Source of the DNA: Adiantum capillus-veneris | Lineage: Eukaryota; Streptophyta; Polypodiopsida; Polypodiales; Pteridaceae | Assembly (NCBI GenBank): GCA_014529385.2 | Contig: CM043963.1 | Location: 70,882,412-70,946,411, forward strand | Reading direction: 5' to 3' | Length of the DNA stretch: 64,000 nucleotides | Shown here: piece after piece, positions 19,517 through 28,767 of the stretch | How the letters are laid out: each line of letters starts with the position of its first letter | Position numbering within the stretch: the stretch's first letter is position 1 | Translations under genes and position numbers: made by a program | Notes under the pieces: generated by a model | The model's input: the letters and a program-made list of their open reading frames with translations, nothing else | What the model was told of the DNA's origin: nothing | Database searches by the model: none

Positions 19517-20563
19517 CCACATGACTAGTGAATGGAGGTTACAAGAGGCTGTCAATCTCAAAAAATAATTTCAATCCCTACTTATCCAAAACAACACTCA
19601 ACCGCATGTCAGGCAACGAAAACTTGTTATGATGCTGCAAGGAAATTTCATCATTACACTAAGAAAACTAAGTTTAAATGAGCTAGAACCTATACGACAA
19701 GAACAAAACACCTAAGAGAACATTCATATTAAGTTAGATCCCCCTTTTGATCACTTTTCAAAATCGCAATTAATAGCTCCGGGGGAGATTTGACTGAACC
19801 GGTTTTGATATGGAATGCACCTAACTGCTTAGCAATGATGCCCTATTACCTCTCCTATGCATAAAATGAAGTTTTAATGTGTAAAATGTGAGCTATGAGT
19901 AGATTTAGGATGAGTTTAATGACAAAAAAATCAAAGATTCGACAAGAATACAATACCTAAGAGCACATTCCTTCCCCGTTTTGATCACTTGCCAAAATTG
20001 CAATTAATAGCTCCGGGGGAGATTTGACCTAACCGGTTCTGATCTCCAATGCACCTATCAGCTTAGCAATGATGCCCTATTACCTCTCCTATGCATAAAA
20101 TGAAGTTTTAATGTGTAAAATGTGAGTTATGAGTAGATTTAGGATGAGGTTAATGACAACAAAATCAAAGATTCGTCATGAGAAACTTACAATGTTGCAT
20201 AACGCTTTCACCTGCAAATGCAATGCAAGAATCGACACTTCAAATAGACCATCCGCGAGGAAGATAGGAGCTTTAGATAGAGGAGGGAGAAGACATAGTG
20301 TTCTGTGTAAACACACGTAAATTCATTATCCTAAAACTTAAAAAACCCTTTAAAAAGTTGTCTTTTATACCTTGTCATAAGGTTTAGGGTGAAAACTAAG
20401 AAATTGAGGGATCAAGAGATACAATCTGTAAGCTTATAGCCCCACTAGATTAGACTCATAATTAAATTTTCAATAGATTACTTGCCCATTCAGTCTGCAA
20501 ATAAAATATTACATCCCCATTCAGTCTGCAAATCATCATGTGTTAGCTAAGCTGCTAACAACA
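19517..20563 (-). repeat. A-type LTR fragment with internal duplication
   Basis: From GACTAGTGAATGGAGG onward the sequence aligns with the A2 LTR (AGAGGTTGTCAATCT, then GAATGCAC..., GCTTAGCAATGATGCCC and CCTATGC). It ends at CTAACAACA (20563), like other A-type LTRs. A minus-strand TATAAAA (20363-20369) is the probable core promoter. A tandem duplication (19696-20175) lies inside. No primer site or internal region adjoins it. Confidence 0.6.
19696..20175. repeat. Tandem duplication of ~240 bp in LTR
   Basis: Unit one 19696-19940 and unit two 19941-20175 both begin GACAAGAA and include AATAGCTCCGGGGGAGATTTG, GATGCCCTATTACCTCTCC and GTAGATTTAGGATGAG. They differ at a few positions and one short length difference. 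Confidence 0.85.
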
Positions 20564-20679
20564 TCTAACTTAAACTTGTTTGAGTTGTGGATGTATTGTG
20601 GTTTCAGCTTTTGAACTTGCTCAACAAAGTCTCGAATCACAAATCTATCAAACTTTATAGATTAATTCACCTTAAATAC

Positions 20680-21181
20680 TCATTGCAATCCCAATTTTTC
20701 CTCATAGCACCCATGGTATCTTTCTGAAGCATAGCCATCAAAAAGTCTCTGCTTGTCAAAAACCAAGCACTTGGCATTTTTAAGGGCTAATTGTTTCATC
20801 ATCTTGTGCTTCCAGCTTCCTTGCTCATTAGAGTCCTCTGCCATTGCGGACTTCAATAATTTGAAAAACATTAAGCCATTATTTTGCTCTTCGAAATCAC
20901 TTATCTCATCGTTTCCATATTGCCTTGCTTCAAAATCCTTTCTTCCCAAACCTCTGAGATATTGAGTAGTCTCCTACTATTGCATAAAGGTAACAGATTG
21001 TTGTATCATTTGTGGCATCATCTCTACTTGGAGTGCTATCATCTTTCATTGCCAAATTTCCCAACCTGGCTCGCTTCACATTGGGTTCACCAAATGTGTT
21101 AGGGTATTTATGTGCGATCGGTGAGCCAAGATCAATGTCAGATTGCTTGCATTGGGAAAAGTTAGTAGAAAAGTAAAACAA
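20680..21181 (-). CDS. Unrecognised protein-like frames
   Basis: Two adjoining minus-strand frames of 83 and 89 residues (20930-21181 and 20680-20949). They carry NVKRARLGNLAMKDD in the first, and a helical Lys/Met-rich run (WKHKMMKQLALKNAKCLVF) followed by FDGYASERYHGCYEEKLG in the second. Codon composition is unlike the simple repeats nearby, and the block is not related to the retroelement proteins here. I cannot name a family. It may be a decayed host exon pair or part of a DNA transposon. Confidence 0.3.
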
Positions 21182-23117
21182 GAGATAAATTCCAATATAA
21201 ATTTAAACAAGCACTATATCGTCAAAATTGAGATTAAATGTACAAGGTATGGTCCACTCAACCTCTAAGAATAAAAAAGTAACCAAAAACTATAGGTAAA
21301 GCCTTAAACTAAGCTTCAACACTAACAAACACTCTAGACCACAACTTAGCTCCCAATCAAATCATAATCTTGGAGTCTTCCCAATGCATGTCCAAACCCT
21401 CATCCACCTGCACTTGAGCCCCTCAATGAACATAGATTGGTCTTTATCCTAAGCATTCGTGGCTATCCATCTTCTATCAAGCTCATCCTTCCTCTCCCCA
21501 AATCCACCATCACTTAACAAGGCATGTACTAATTTTAATCCAATAACCTCCTCTTCTTGCTTTGTTGCTCGCTCTCATGTTCAAAATGCCGCTCTGAAGC
21601 TTTTTTATGAACCTTATATATATTTTTAATGAAATTGCTTTCTATCAAGATTATTGCCAAAAAACACTCCTTCGTTGATTGCACAACAAAAAAAAGTTAT
21701 CCTCCTATTATTTCATGTTTAAACTCATCCTTGATCTTGACCTTGTGTATGTTTCTCTTAATCCACTGGATGCTCTTTCTAGAGTCCTTCCCTTTGTTGA
21801 AACCTCCAACTTCTTGTCATTTCAATGCCTTCAAATGGCATGGATGTACCCTTAAATAGATCCCAATTTCCGTTTTTACTACAATGGTATTTTTACTACC
21901 CATCAACTAGTTTGCAACTCTATTCTTTTTGTCATCCTCCACAAAACCGCTAGGGCTCCCTTCACAAACCTGTTTGTCTGGTCCTCCGTCACTTAATGCA
22001 GCTTGTTCTTCTAATTTTTTTGATGCTACCTCAAGGGCTGCACTATTAAATACCCCTTGTATAACATGCGTTCACAGGGTACTTAAAAATCCTATTTCTC
22101 GACATGTTTGAATGAATACGATCGATCCTTATTCTAGGATGTTTATAAAAAATTGAATATTAAAACCCCTTATTTTAATGTATCTTTGTTAAATTGCCTA
22201 AATGTTTTGGATTTTTAAACCCCTCCTATTGGACTCATGTGGTACATTAACATGATTACATAGTGCATGTAGCATTTAATGGCCTAGTAACTTGTGTGTA
22301 GTGGAAAAATAGCATGAGCATAGTGAGCATTTCATTAGAATAGATTCCTCATGAGAATAACAAGAGTGCTTGGGTGGAGAGAGCAACAAAACGTATAACA
22401 CCTAGTTAGATAGCATGAACAATACTTCAAAAGAGAGAGAAATTAAGCTATTGACAATAGTTGAGGACCGATTTACATGGAGCTGGTCTCCCCTCCAAAA
22501 GGCTTTGTATTATGGTTTCTCCCATCAAGAGAGACGTTCTACAATACAATTCTTTGTGTTCCTTCAATACTAGCTAGTGCAGTGAAGATGGAAACTTCAA
22601 GCACTAAGAAAAACACTTAAAAAACATAGCATCAACTCCCTTACGGTCTCAGAACCAAGACCTCACACACCTTCGAAGATGGTGAGAGCTAGCGGGGTAT
22701 GAGAGTAGATTGAGACGAGGAAGGAGTAGTCTTACGAGAAATATGTACATCTCCTCACATAATCACTCATATTAGCATAGCTTAGATTAGTAATTAGCAT
22801 GGTAGAGGAGATGAGCATGCATTGAAGCTTGGCTCTTGGTTGGATTTTGCATCACAAAGCCAAGAGTTGTTGGTGTAGGCCTCCCTTCTCACAAGTTTGG
22901 AGTAGGTGATAAGATTTCTATTAAACCTTGAGAAGGAGAGAGAGAATCTTCTTACTCCACACGTGGACTATGTTCATCCTCAGACACCAGGTGGTGCACC
23001 AGGTAGACATTTTAACCATCAATAGCTGAATAAGGTAAAAAGCAATAATTCCTTGAGAAACCAGCCCCCTCTCTCTCTTGGTTGACCCCTCTTGCTATTT
23101 GCTCATGCTCACATCCT
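21182..23117. other. Unassigned AT-rich stretch
   Basis: No coding domain recognised on either strand. The right part (from about 22400) may belong to the 3' LTR of element D, whose outer edge I could not place. Confidence 0.4.
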
Positions 23118-23743
23118 ATTGGACCTCTCCGGGCTTAGCCAATGCAATTTTAAGAGCATAAGTGATAGCCTTCTGACATGTGTCCTTCTTTACCCTTCTG
23201 TGAGAGCTTTAGGTAATCAATCAATGAAACTAAACTCTCATTGGACCCCTTTGTCTCCTGGCCAATAGGAATCAGGCAAGCCATTGCGTTGCTTAATGCT
23301 TATTGGACCCCTTGGGAGACTGTCCAATATTCTTCTAGAGAGCTTAATTCTTATTGGTTCTCTTATTAACTCTTTTTTAATTAATTAAACTAGATTTACT
23401 CTAGCACAATTTTCATTGGTCCACCTCCATGGCCATCCAATAGGATTTGAGTACCCCTTGTGGGCATTTGGGCTAGGGAGCTGACATGCGTCCCTCTTTC
23501 CCTTTGTGTAAAGGAAGCTTGTGAATGTGTGTGTGTGTTTCTCTCTCATCCCCTACTTTCAGGGCTCGCCCCCTCCTATGTAGGGACTATTAAGACTTTT
23601 TTTACACACACTAAGCATCCAATTTTCCTAGTGTTTGACCTTTGGACACAACCTTTGAATTTTGGAACCTTAGCATTTTGGAAGTCTTAGTGGGTTGAAC
23701 CTTAGGGTCTTTTAAGCCCATTGTTGCACATTGCTCTTTTGCA
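23118..23743 (-). promoter_or_regulatory. 3' LTR U3 part of D with paired CCAAT modules
   Basis: Next to the polypurine tract, the LTR holds four ATTGG...CCAAT modules of 26-27 bp (23118-23143, 23240-23266, 23302-23328, 23415-23441) and a lone ATTGG at 23353. In minus orientation this is the start of U3, where enhancers sit. CCAAT boxes are NF-Y targets in plants; use here is inference. Confidence 0.5.
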
Positions 23744-24266
23744 GATGTCCCCCCCTTTGGATCCCTATTTTCCCTCCTTTGGATCCCTATTGTGGCCGGT
23801 CTGCAAGCTTAACCAATACTCTAGTTTTTTCTCCCATGGCACTTCCCCATATTAAATGATCAGTTTAACATGAGAAAATCATTTATGAGAATTAGATATT
23901 GGTTTTTATGACATTACCTCTCTCTTGAAATCATAGTCGTCCTTGACTATGGGGTAGAGAGGATAAAGCATATTCATTAGTCCTTTTTCTAGCGGGTAGA
24001 GGATCCCTATGTTACCCTATGACATCGTTCCAGAATGGATGACTAGTCCATTTGGCACTTGAGAGCCGAAGCTACCGCAAGCATGTCTACACATTAGTCC
24101 TATCAATCTTCCATAGTAGAGTGACAAGCTCAACTTGGTGTTTGGAAGACGTCGTCTCTGCAAACTTGATCTAAGAATGTATACTATTTCACATTTGTGC
24201 ACGATAAAGAAAAAGAGAGTCTTATAAGACAAAAACTTTGTTCATTTTAAACATTTGTAAATTTTC

Positions 24267-24385
24267 TTACTCTGGGGAAGCATTGACAAGGTTTAGGTTA
24301 TCCTTTAATTGTATGACTTGCATCCATCTAGCATCTTCAAAAGGATAATTCTTAAACGTAATAAGATATCGTCCGGATAGTCTTA
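24267..24385 (-). pseudogene. Chromodomain second half of D
   Basis: The minus strand encodes GRYLITFKNYPFEDARWMQ followed by LKDNLNLVNA. This matches the aromatic-rich second half of the chromodomain-type C-terminus of plant chromovirus integrases. The first half (EPIIEDPPKIKDQEEVLQPESILRHEDK region) lies at about 25560-25660. The domain is thought to direct integration through histone marks. The two halves are separated by the 24386-25553 insertion. Confidence 0.7.
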
Positions 24386-25553
24386 CAGCTGTCAGGAGTT
24401 TTTTTGAGCAAGGGATTGCGCATATGTACATACACATGCATGGTGCATCGAATAAAGGATTATCCAATTTCCATAGCCAGGTGGTTACGTGGGGCCCACG
24501 TGTGTACAGGTAGGACAGAGTGTACATAGTGCAACGATTTTCACTATTATCAGTACTAGTGTGTTTTTCCTACAATAAGGAGGAGCTGGTAGTGCGTAAA
24601 AATTCTCGAGGAAGCTATCCGCGGGTTGACGACATGAGGTAAGCAGGTGCCTCAGATGGCATCGAATGGCGTCAGGAGGCCGAACGGGGTCAATATTTTC
24701 ACGTGCATGAATACGAACACAAAGTGGTGTTTTCTTCTGAGAGTTATGCAGAAAGGTCATCATTAGGACCACTTTTTCAGGCCACTTCACGTGGTTGCAA
24801 GGCGCATTATTGAAAAGAAATGAGTGCCAGGTGTGCGCATGGATGCAGCAGGGTGACAACTATGCACTGCAAGGTCAGTTTTTGGCCCGTTCGGGGTCCG
24901 TTTGAGGTCATCTAAAGGGCCAAGGGTGCCCAAATAATAAAGCTAAGTGTGGGAACTGAAAAACAAGAGAGAAGACCAGAAAAAAACGTGGAGAAGAGAG
25001 GAGGAATAGCCGCAAGTGTTTTTTTGTTGTTTTTGGAGCATTTTTTGGCCCTAAACTGCTCATCCGAGTCGGATTTGAGCACTTTGACATTGTAGACTGG
25101 GGTTTTTGGGCGTTCCGGACGCGATGGCGCTATCCATTTTTCAAGATTCCTCACAAATTTTCTGTTGTTTTTCTGTGTAATCTTCTCCGGTGAGTGAAGC
25201 CTCTGCTTAACTTTGTGGTTGTATCTGGTGTATTTCCTCAATACTGTGTAAACTATTTGCCCCATTGGTGTTGGGCTGAGCTTCATTGAGTCTAAACAAC
25301 ACCAATTTGCCTCCTTTGAGCTGAATTGAGAGTGTGTTTGCGAGTGTGTATGTGTGAGTGTTGAGTGGGCAAGTGGGGAATCTCTCTCTTCTCACTCCAG
25401 AGGTGTGTTCCCTGTCTCGGCCAGGTGTCGGCCAGGTGTGTTGTGTAAGCCGAGTGGTGCCCCATAGTGTGTGTGTGTGTGTGTATCATTCCAAGAGTGT
25501 GTTTCGGATCATTATAGAGGCGTTCTGTGTGTTTCCATCCCGCTCACACCGCC
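24386..25553. mobile_element. Insertion of 1168 bp in the chromodomain region of D
   Basis: Sequence unrelated to D, bounded on both sides by TCTTA (24381-24385 and 25554-25558), consistent with a 5-bp target duplication. It begins CAGCTGTCAGG and ends CACACCGCC, and contains CCCAAATAATAAAGC and (TG)n tracts. A TGTCAGG...CTCACA core would suit a solo LTR, but then the flanks do not match exactly, so the class is open. Confidence 0.5.
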
Positions 25554-25558
25554 TCTTA

Positions 25559-25680
25559 GTACTTGTCTTCATGTCGGAGAATGGACTCAGGCTGCAGCAC
25601 CTCTTCTTGGTCCTTGATCTTCGGTGGGTCTTCAATAGTTGGTTCTTGAGGTGGCTGTCCTTTGTAAGGCTTTAATAGCT
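25559..25680 (-). pseudogene. Integrase C-terminus and chromodomain first half of D
   Basis: The minus strand encodes LLKPYKGQPPQEPIIEDPP and EEVLQPESILRHEDK. This is the linker plus first chromodomain strand typical of chromovirus integrase ends. It continues in sense to 24385 once the insertion is set aside. Confidence 0.6.
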
Positions 25681-25750
25681 CACACGGAAAGCATTGTGTA
25701 TGAGCGAATGGCTGGGCAACTTGAGTTGATAGGCCATCTCATTGATTGGC

Positions 25751-26212
25751 CTAAGAATCATAGTACCTTTTTGCTAATTTAGCATAGTACTTTTGGTGTC
25801 CCATAGGATTCTTGCCCATTGTGTGCCTTAATCGAGCCTTGGGAAATTTGAGTAAGACCCAATCATTCTCTTTAAATTCTTGGGCTCTTCCATGCTTGTC
25901 AGTAGCAGCCTTTTGCCTTTGTTGTGAGATAGAGATAGCATCCTTAATTCTTTGGAAATATTCTTGTAGGTCTTGGCTATACTCATCTATAGCGAGGATC
26001 TTCTCGTGTACCTTAAGTAGCAGGGGACTTTCTGATATTCCCTCTATTACCTCAAAAGGTGCTTTTCGTGTGGGAGTATGTACAGTGTTATTGTAGGCAT
26101 ACTCCACTAAGGGTGCGTACTTCTCCCATTGGGATCTTTGATCTACTTCCATTACATAGGCTTTTAGTAGATTGAGGATTGTTAGGTTAGCTATTTCACT
26201 TTGGCAATCCAT
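25751..26212 (-). CDS. Integrase core end and C-terminal domain of D
   Basis: A 153-residue frame with LVEYAYNNTVHTPTRKAPFEVIEG, the chromovirus equivalent of the AYN...TPFEVVYG motif after the catalytic Glu. A basic helical stretch (ISISQQRQKAATDKHGR) and the DWVLLKF motif of the integrase C-terminal beta barrel follow. It is part of a broken pol. Confidence 0.75.
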   Translation of the reverse strand: MDCQSEIANLTILNLLKAYVMEVDQRSQWEKYAPLVEYAYNNTVHTPTRKAPFEVIEGISESPLLLKVHEKILAIDEYSQDLQEYFQRIKDAISISQQRQKAATDKHGRAQEFKENDWVLLKFPKARLRHTMGKNPMGHQKYYAKLAKRYYDS

Positions 26213-26272
26213 TTGCAGGTGACAGGCCGAAGAGAAATTTAGCCTTGTTCCTAAATTCTCAAAGAGAACCTT

Positions 26273-26743
26273 CTAGAAATTACTGGTCATTCTAGGATCT
26301 CTATCCGACACTATGGACATTGGCAAGCCATGGTACTTGAAGATTTGTGAAATGAAGGGGGTTGCCATTTGGTGCTTAAAGACATCTTGAAACCCCTTGA
26401 GAAAATTGGACAACTCTAATTCCTTGTGAGTGTGTATATTTTCTTTTGCTAAAACATTAGGTTCATTTTGATAATCTTTAACGAAAATCATGTACATGAA
26501 AATAGAGCTCTTTATTGACTTAGTGAAAGCTTGCATATGTACAATGGGTATGGTATTACCCAACTCCTTAGCATCTATGTACATATCTTTTTCCTTGAAC
26601 CTAAAGTAGATTTGCTTTTTAGGGAATTTAACATTGGCAGCCATGTGATCAAACCATGGTGCCCCTAGGATTACATCCTCATGCTTGAGAGGAGATATAA
26701 AGAAGTCCTCTTTGTCCACATAACTTTGGACATGGAGCCTCAA
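26273..26743 (-). CDS. Protease-side and integrase fragment of D
   Basis: A 156-residue frame. Its N-terminal half has the retropepsin motif VILGAPWFDH, and its last 30 residues read FKYHGLPMSIVSDRDPRMTS, the second-Asp region of an integrase core. The proximity shows an extensively reduced pol. It is fossil. Confidence 0.7.
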   Translation of the reverse strand: MRLHVQSYVDKEDFFISPLKHEDVILGAPWFDHMAANVKFPKKQIYFRFKEKDMYIDAKELGNTIPIVHMQAFTKSIKSSIFMYMIFVKDYQNEPNVLAKENIHTHKELELSNFLKGFQDVFKHQMATPFISQIFKYHGLPMSIVSDRDPRMTSNF

Positions 26744-26764
26744 TTTCTTGATTAAGGGAGTGAC

Positions 26765-27508
26765 TCAAGCTTCTTGCCCCTTGAAAGCACCATCTGCGGG
26801 TAAGACATCTCCCATCTTGTAAGCTTGTTTGCCTAGCTTGGTGGCCAACTTTGTGTATATGAAATTGTGAGTAATACCAGGGTCAAAGGGAATAAAAGCA
26901 TCATGTTCTCTTACCTTTCCCCAAGCATGGCATAGAGGAGATCCTTTGTGGTGAGTTTCCTCCTCTTGGATTTTGACCAAGGTAGCTCTAGGAGGTTCAT
27001 GGCGGGTGTTCTTTTGGGGATAAGCGCGGTACGCATGCCCTTGCTCGCTGCACTTGAAACAACGTTTACCCTTGTGATAACACTCAAGCTCTTTAGGAGA
27101 GAGTTTTTTTTTGCCTTTGTAAACTCCCTTCTCCTTAGCTTTGTTGGAATTGCCCTTAGGACACTTTTGGACATTGTCCTTCCTCTTAGGCTCATTGGAA
27201 CCCTTGTTTTTTGTGGGCTTAGAATTTCTTTTAGCCCCTGTTTGGAAATTGATTCGAGAAGCCACCATAGTATGGTGTATAACCGCCAACATGGTGCGTG
27301 GACTTTGGGAGTTGACATACTCCGCCATTTCTTCAGTTAAACCCACACAAAATTGCTGCTTTTGCTCTCCAAAATCCAAATTTTTGAAGATAGTGGCTTT
27401 GAGTTGTAGGTCCCAAAACTTGTCTACATATTTGTGAATGGATTCGTAGGGAGAGAGCTTCAAGGTTTGCCATTTGGTGAGTACTTTGTCTTTGGCATCG
27501 GTGGCCAA
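26765..27508 (-). CDS. Gag and protease start of D
   Basis: A 247-residue frame. The N-terminal part has the gag capsid end (SPYESIHKYVDKFWDLQLKA, FVGLTEEMAEYVN-like). The middle is Lys-rich. A CCHC knuckle CFKCSEQGHAYRAYP lies at about residues 155-170. The C-terminus has FDPGITHNFI, the protease active-site region in chromovirus style. The adjacent frame 27512-27778 (88 residues; FGATDKVLDFIQQFEVAFGD, TRQWWSSL) is the capsid core upstream. Confidence 0.75.
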   Translation of the reverse strand: MATDAKDKVLTKWQTLKLSPYESIHKYVDKFWDLQLKATIFKNLDFGEQKQQFCVGLTEEMAEYVNSQSPRTMLAVIHHTMVASRINFQTGAKRNSKPTKNKGSNEPKRKDNVQKCPKGNSNKAKEKGVYKGKKKLSPKELECYHKGKRCFKCSEQGHAYRAYPQKNTRHEPPRATLVKIQEEETHHKGSPLCHAWGKVREHDAFIPFDPGITHNFIYTKLATKLGKQAYKMGDVLPADGAFKGQEA

Positions 27509-27511
27509 AAA

Positions 27512-27778
27512 CTACTTCATAATGGAAGCTCTTAAAGCTTTCCATGTTCCTGGAGCTTCACCGTTGGCTCGTAGGCTAGACCACCATTGTCTGGTGGACT
27601 TTTGAAAGTGCATAGTTACATGGCATAGCTTAGAGGACTCCATGAAGCCCTCATCTCCAAATGCCACTTCGAACTGTTGGATAAAGTCCAAGACTTTGTC
27701 TGTAGCACCAAAGGTTCCATTGTAGGTAAGGAAAGAGATTCTCTTCCCTCCCTCTTTGAACTTATTGATCTTGGACAA
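27512..27778 (-). CDS. Gag capsid core of D
   Basis: An 88-residue frame with the retrotransposon-gag signature: LTYNGTFGATDKVLDFIQQF, ATMHFQKS-like and TRQWWSSLRA. It lies upstream of and on the same strand as the zinc-knuckle frame. Confidence 0.75.
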   Translation of the reverse strand: MSKINKFKEGGKRISFLTYNGTFGATDKVLDFIQQFEVAFGDEGFMESSKLCHVTMHFQKSTRQWWSSLRANGEAPGTWKALRASIMK

Positions 27779-28116
27779 CCTCTTCCACGTGGCATAGGAT
27801 TTCCTATGGCCTCTTCTTTTTTATGGTTCAAAAGTTGCACCATCACTTTCTGCAGAAGATGAAGAATTTGAGGAAGATGGAGAAGAGGGTGACCTCTTTC
27901 TTGCCTTTTTCTTGCCTTGATCTTCTTTGTCTGCACCATCATTTTCATAAGATGAAGAGGATGAAGAATATGGAGAAGAGGGTGTCCTCTTTCTTTCCTT
28001 TTTCTTCTCTTGCTTTTTGTCATCCCTCTTTGAATTATGTGTGGAGAAGTGTGCGATGGTCTTCTCCGTTTTGGAGGTGATAGAGAGCGTTTAGCCCTCC
28101 GTCTTCGTGGAGCCAT
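27779..28116 (-). pseudogene. Gag N-terminus of D
   Basis: The start MAPRRRRAKRSLSPPKRRR at 28116 is strongly basic, and repeats of a KRRKRKERGHPLLH type follow. Imperfect ~75-bp internal direct repeats are visible at about 27840-27990 (two GAAGATG...GAGAAGAGGGTG blocks). It is probably the RNA-binding N-terminus of gag. Confidence 0.5.
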
Positions 28117-28599
28117 CTCCTTTGAGGTGACAGGAGACTCACTTCATTCTCATTCCTTCAGTGGACGCTCTTGAGTTCTCCTTTGAGAAGGAGATGCATC
28201 ATCAAGAAGCAAATTTTTGAGCCCTTCGTATGGATCCTCTTCTTCTTCCCAAATTGGAGAGAGGCCTCTTTTGGAATTCTCACAAGGAGGCTTCCTAGGT
28301 ACTCTCTTGTCATGGCGGGGAGCTTGGAGAATCCCATGAGCACGAAGCTACTGTTGCACTTCACTTTGGAGGGATGGATTGCCCAAGGCTTGTTGAAGCC
28401 TAGAAACAAGGTAGTTAACAAGCATAGGGGCATCATTAGTAGCCTACTCATTAGCAAAATCAAAATTATCAACATTAATTTCACTCTCTTTAATATTGTC
28501 AGCCAATCTAGAAACTTTTAGGTGTACTTTGGCACTTCAGGCCCTAGTTGGTACTCCTCTTTTCCCCTTTAGATAAAGCACTCAAGCTACTGTACCCGC

Positions 28600-28612
28600 G
28601 GCTCGAATACCA
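28600..28612 (-). other. Primer-site-like sequence of D
   Basis: Minus-strand TGGTATTCGAGCC, close to the tRNA-Met-type TGGTATCAGAGCC, five bases inside the LTR start TGCAAGG at 28618. Confidence 0.55.
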
Positions 28613-28617
28613 TTAAT

Positions 28618-28767
28618 TGCAAGGAATAGAACAGAGGATCCTTCAAAACCAAAATAGCACTGGCTTTTGTCAAGCTTCTAATAGCTCAATAGTGGTTAAG
28701 CCGTAGGCAAGCCCCGTAGGAGTTCACTATTAAGACCATAGCTCGCGATGGTGATGCCCTATTATTT
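28618..28767 (-). repeat. 5' LTR fragment of D
   Basis: Starts TGCAAGGAATAG next to the primer site, with an inverted counterpart TTGCA at 23743. About 150 bp are present before B-type LTR sequence takes over. Confidence 0.55.

Larger units (their letters stand above)
23118..28767 (-). mobile_element. Chromovirus-like Ty3/gypsy element D (fossil)
   Basis: A minus-strand element with LTR start TGCAAGG (28618), a primer-site-like TGGTATTCGAGCC, gag, a CCHC knuckle, protease, integrase pieces, a chromodomain-like C-terminus, a polypurine tract (AAAGGGGGGG, 23749-23758 complement) and an LTR end TTTTGCA (23743). The LTR ends TGCAA/TTGCA are mutually inverted, supporting both edges. It is heavily broken. 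Only gag, protease and integrase parts are recognised. The outer edge of the left LTR is not determined, so the start given is the edge of the supported part. Confidence 0.7.

Noticed and set aside
23955-24272. Possible 318-bp insertion near the pol end of D, flanked by TGGGG on both sides
   Set aside because: The five-base flank is low in complexity and the inserted ends show no transposon signature, so chance cannot be excluded.
24485-25489. Cys- or His-rich minus-strand frames (60-124 residues) in the 24386-25553 insertion
   Set aside because: Composition follows (TG)n and AG-rich runs; no zinc-finger spacing or known domain.
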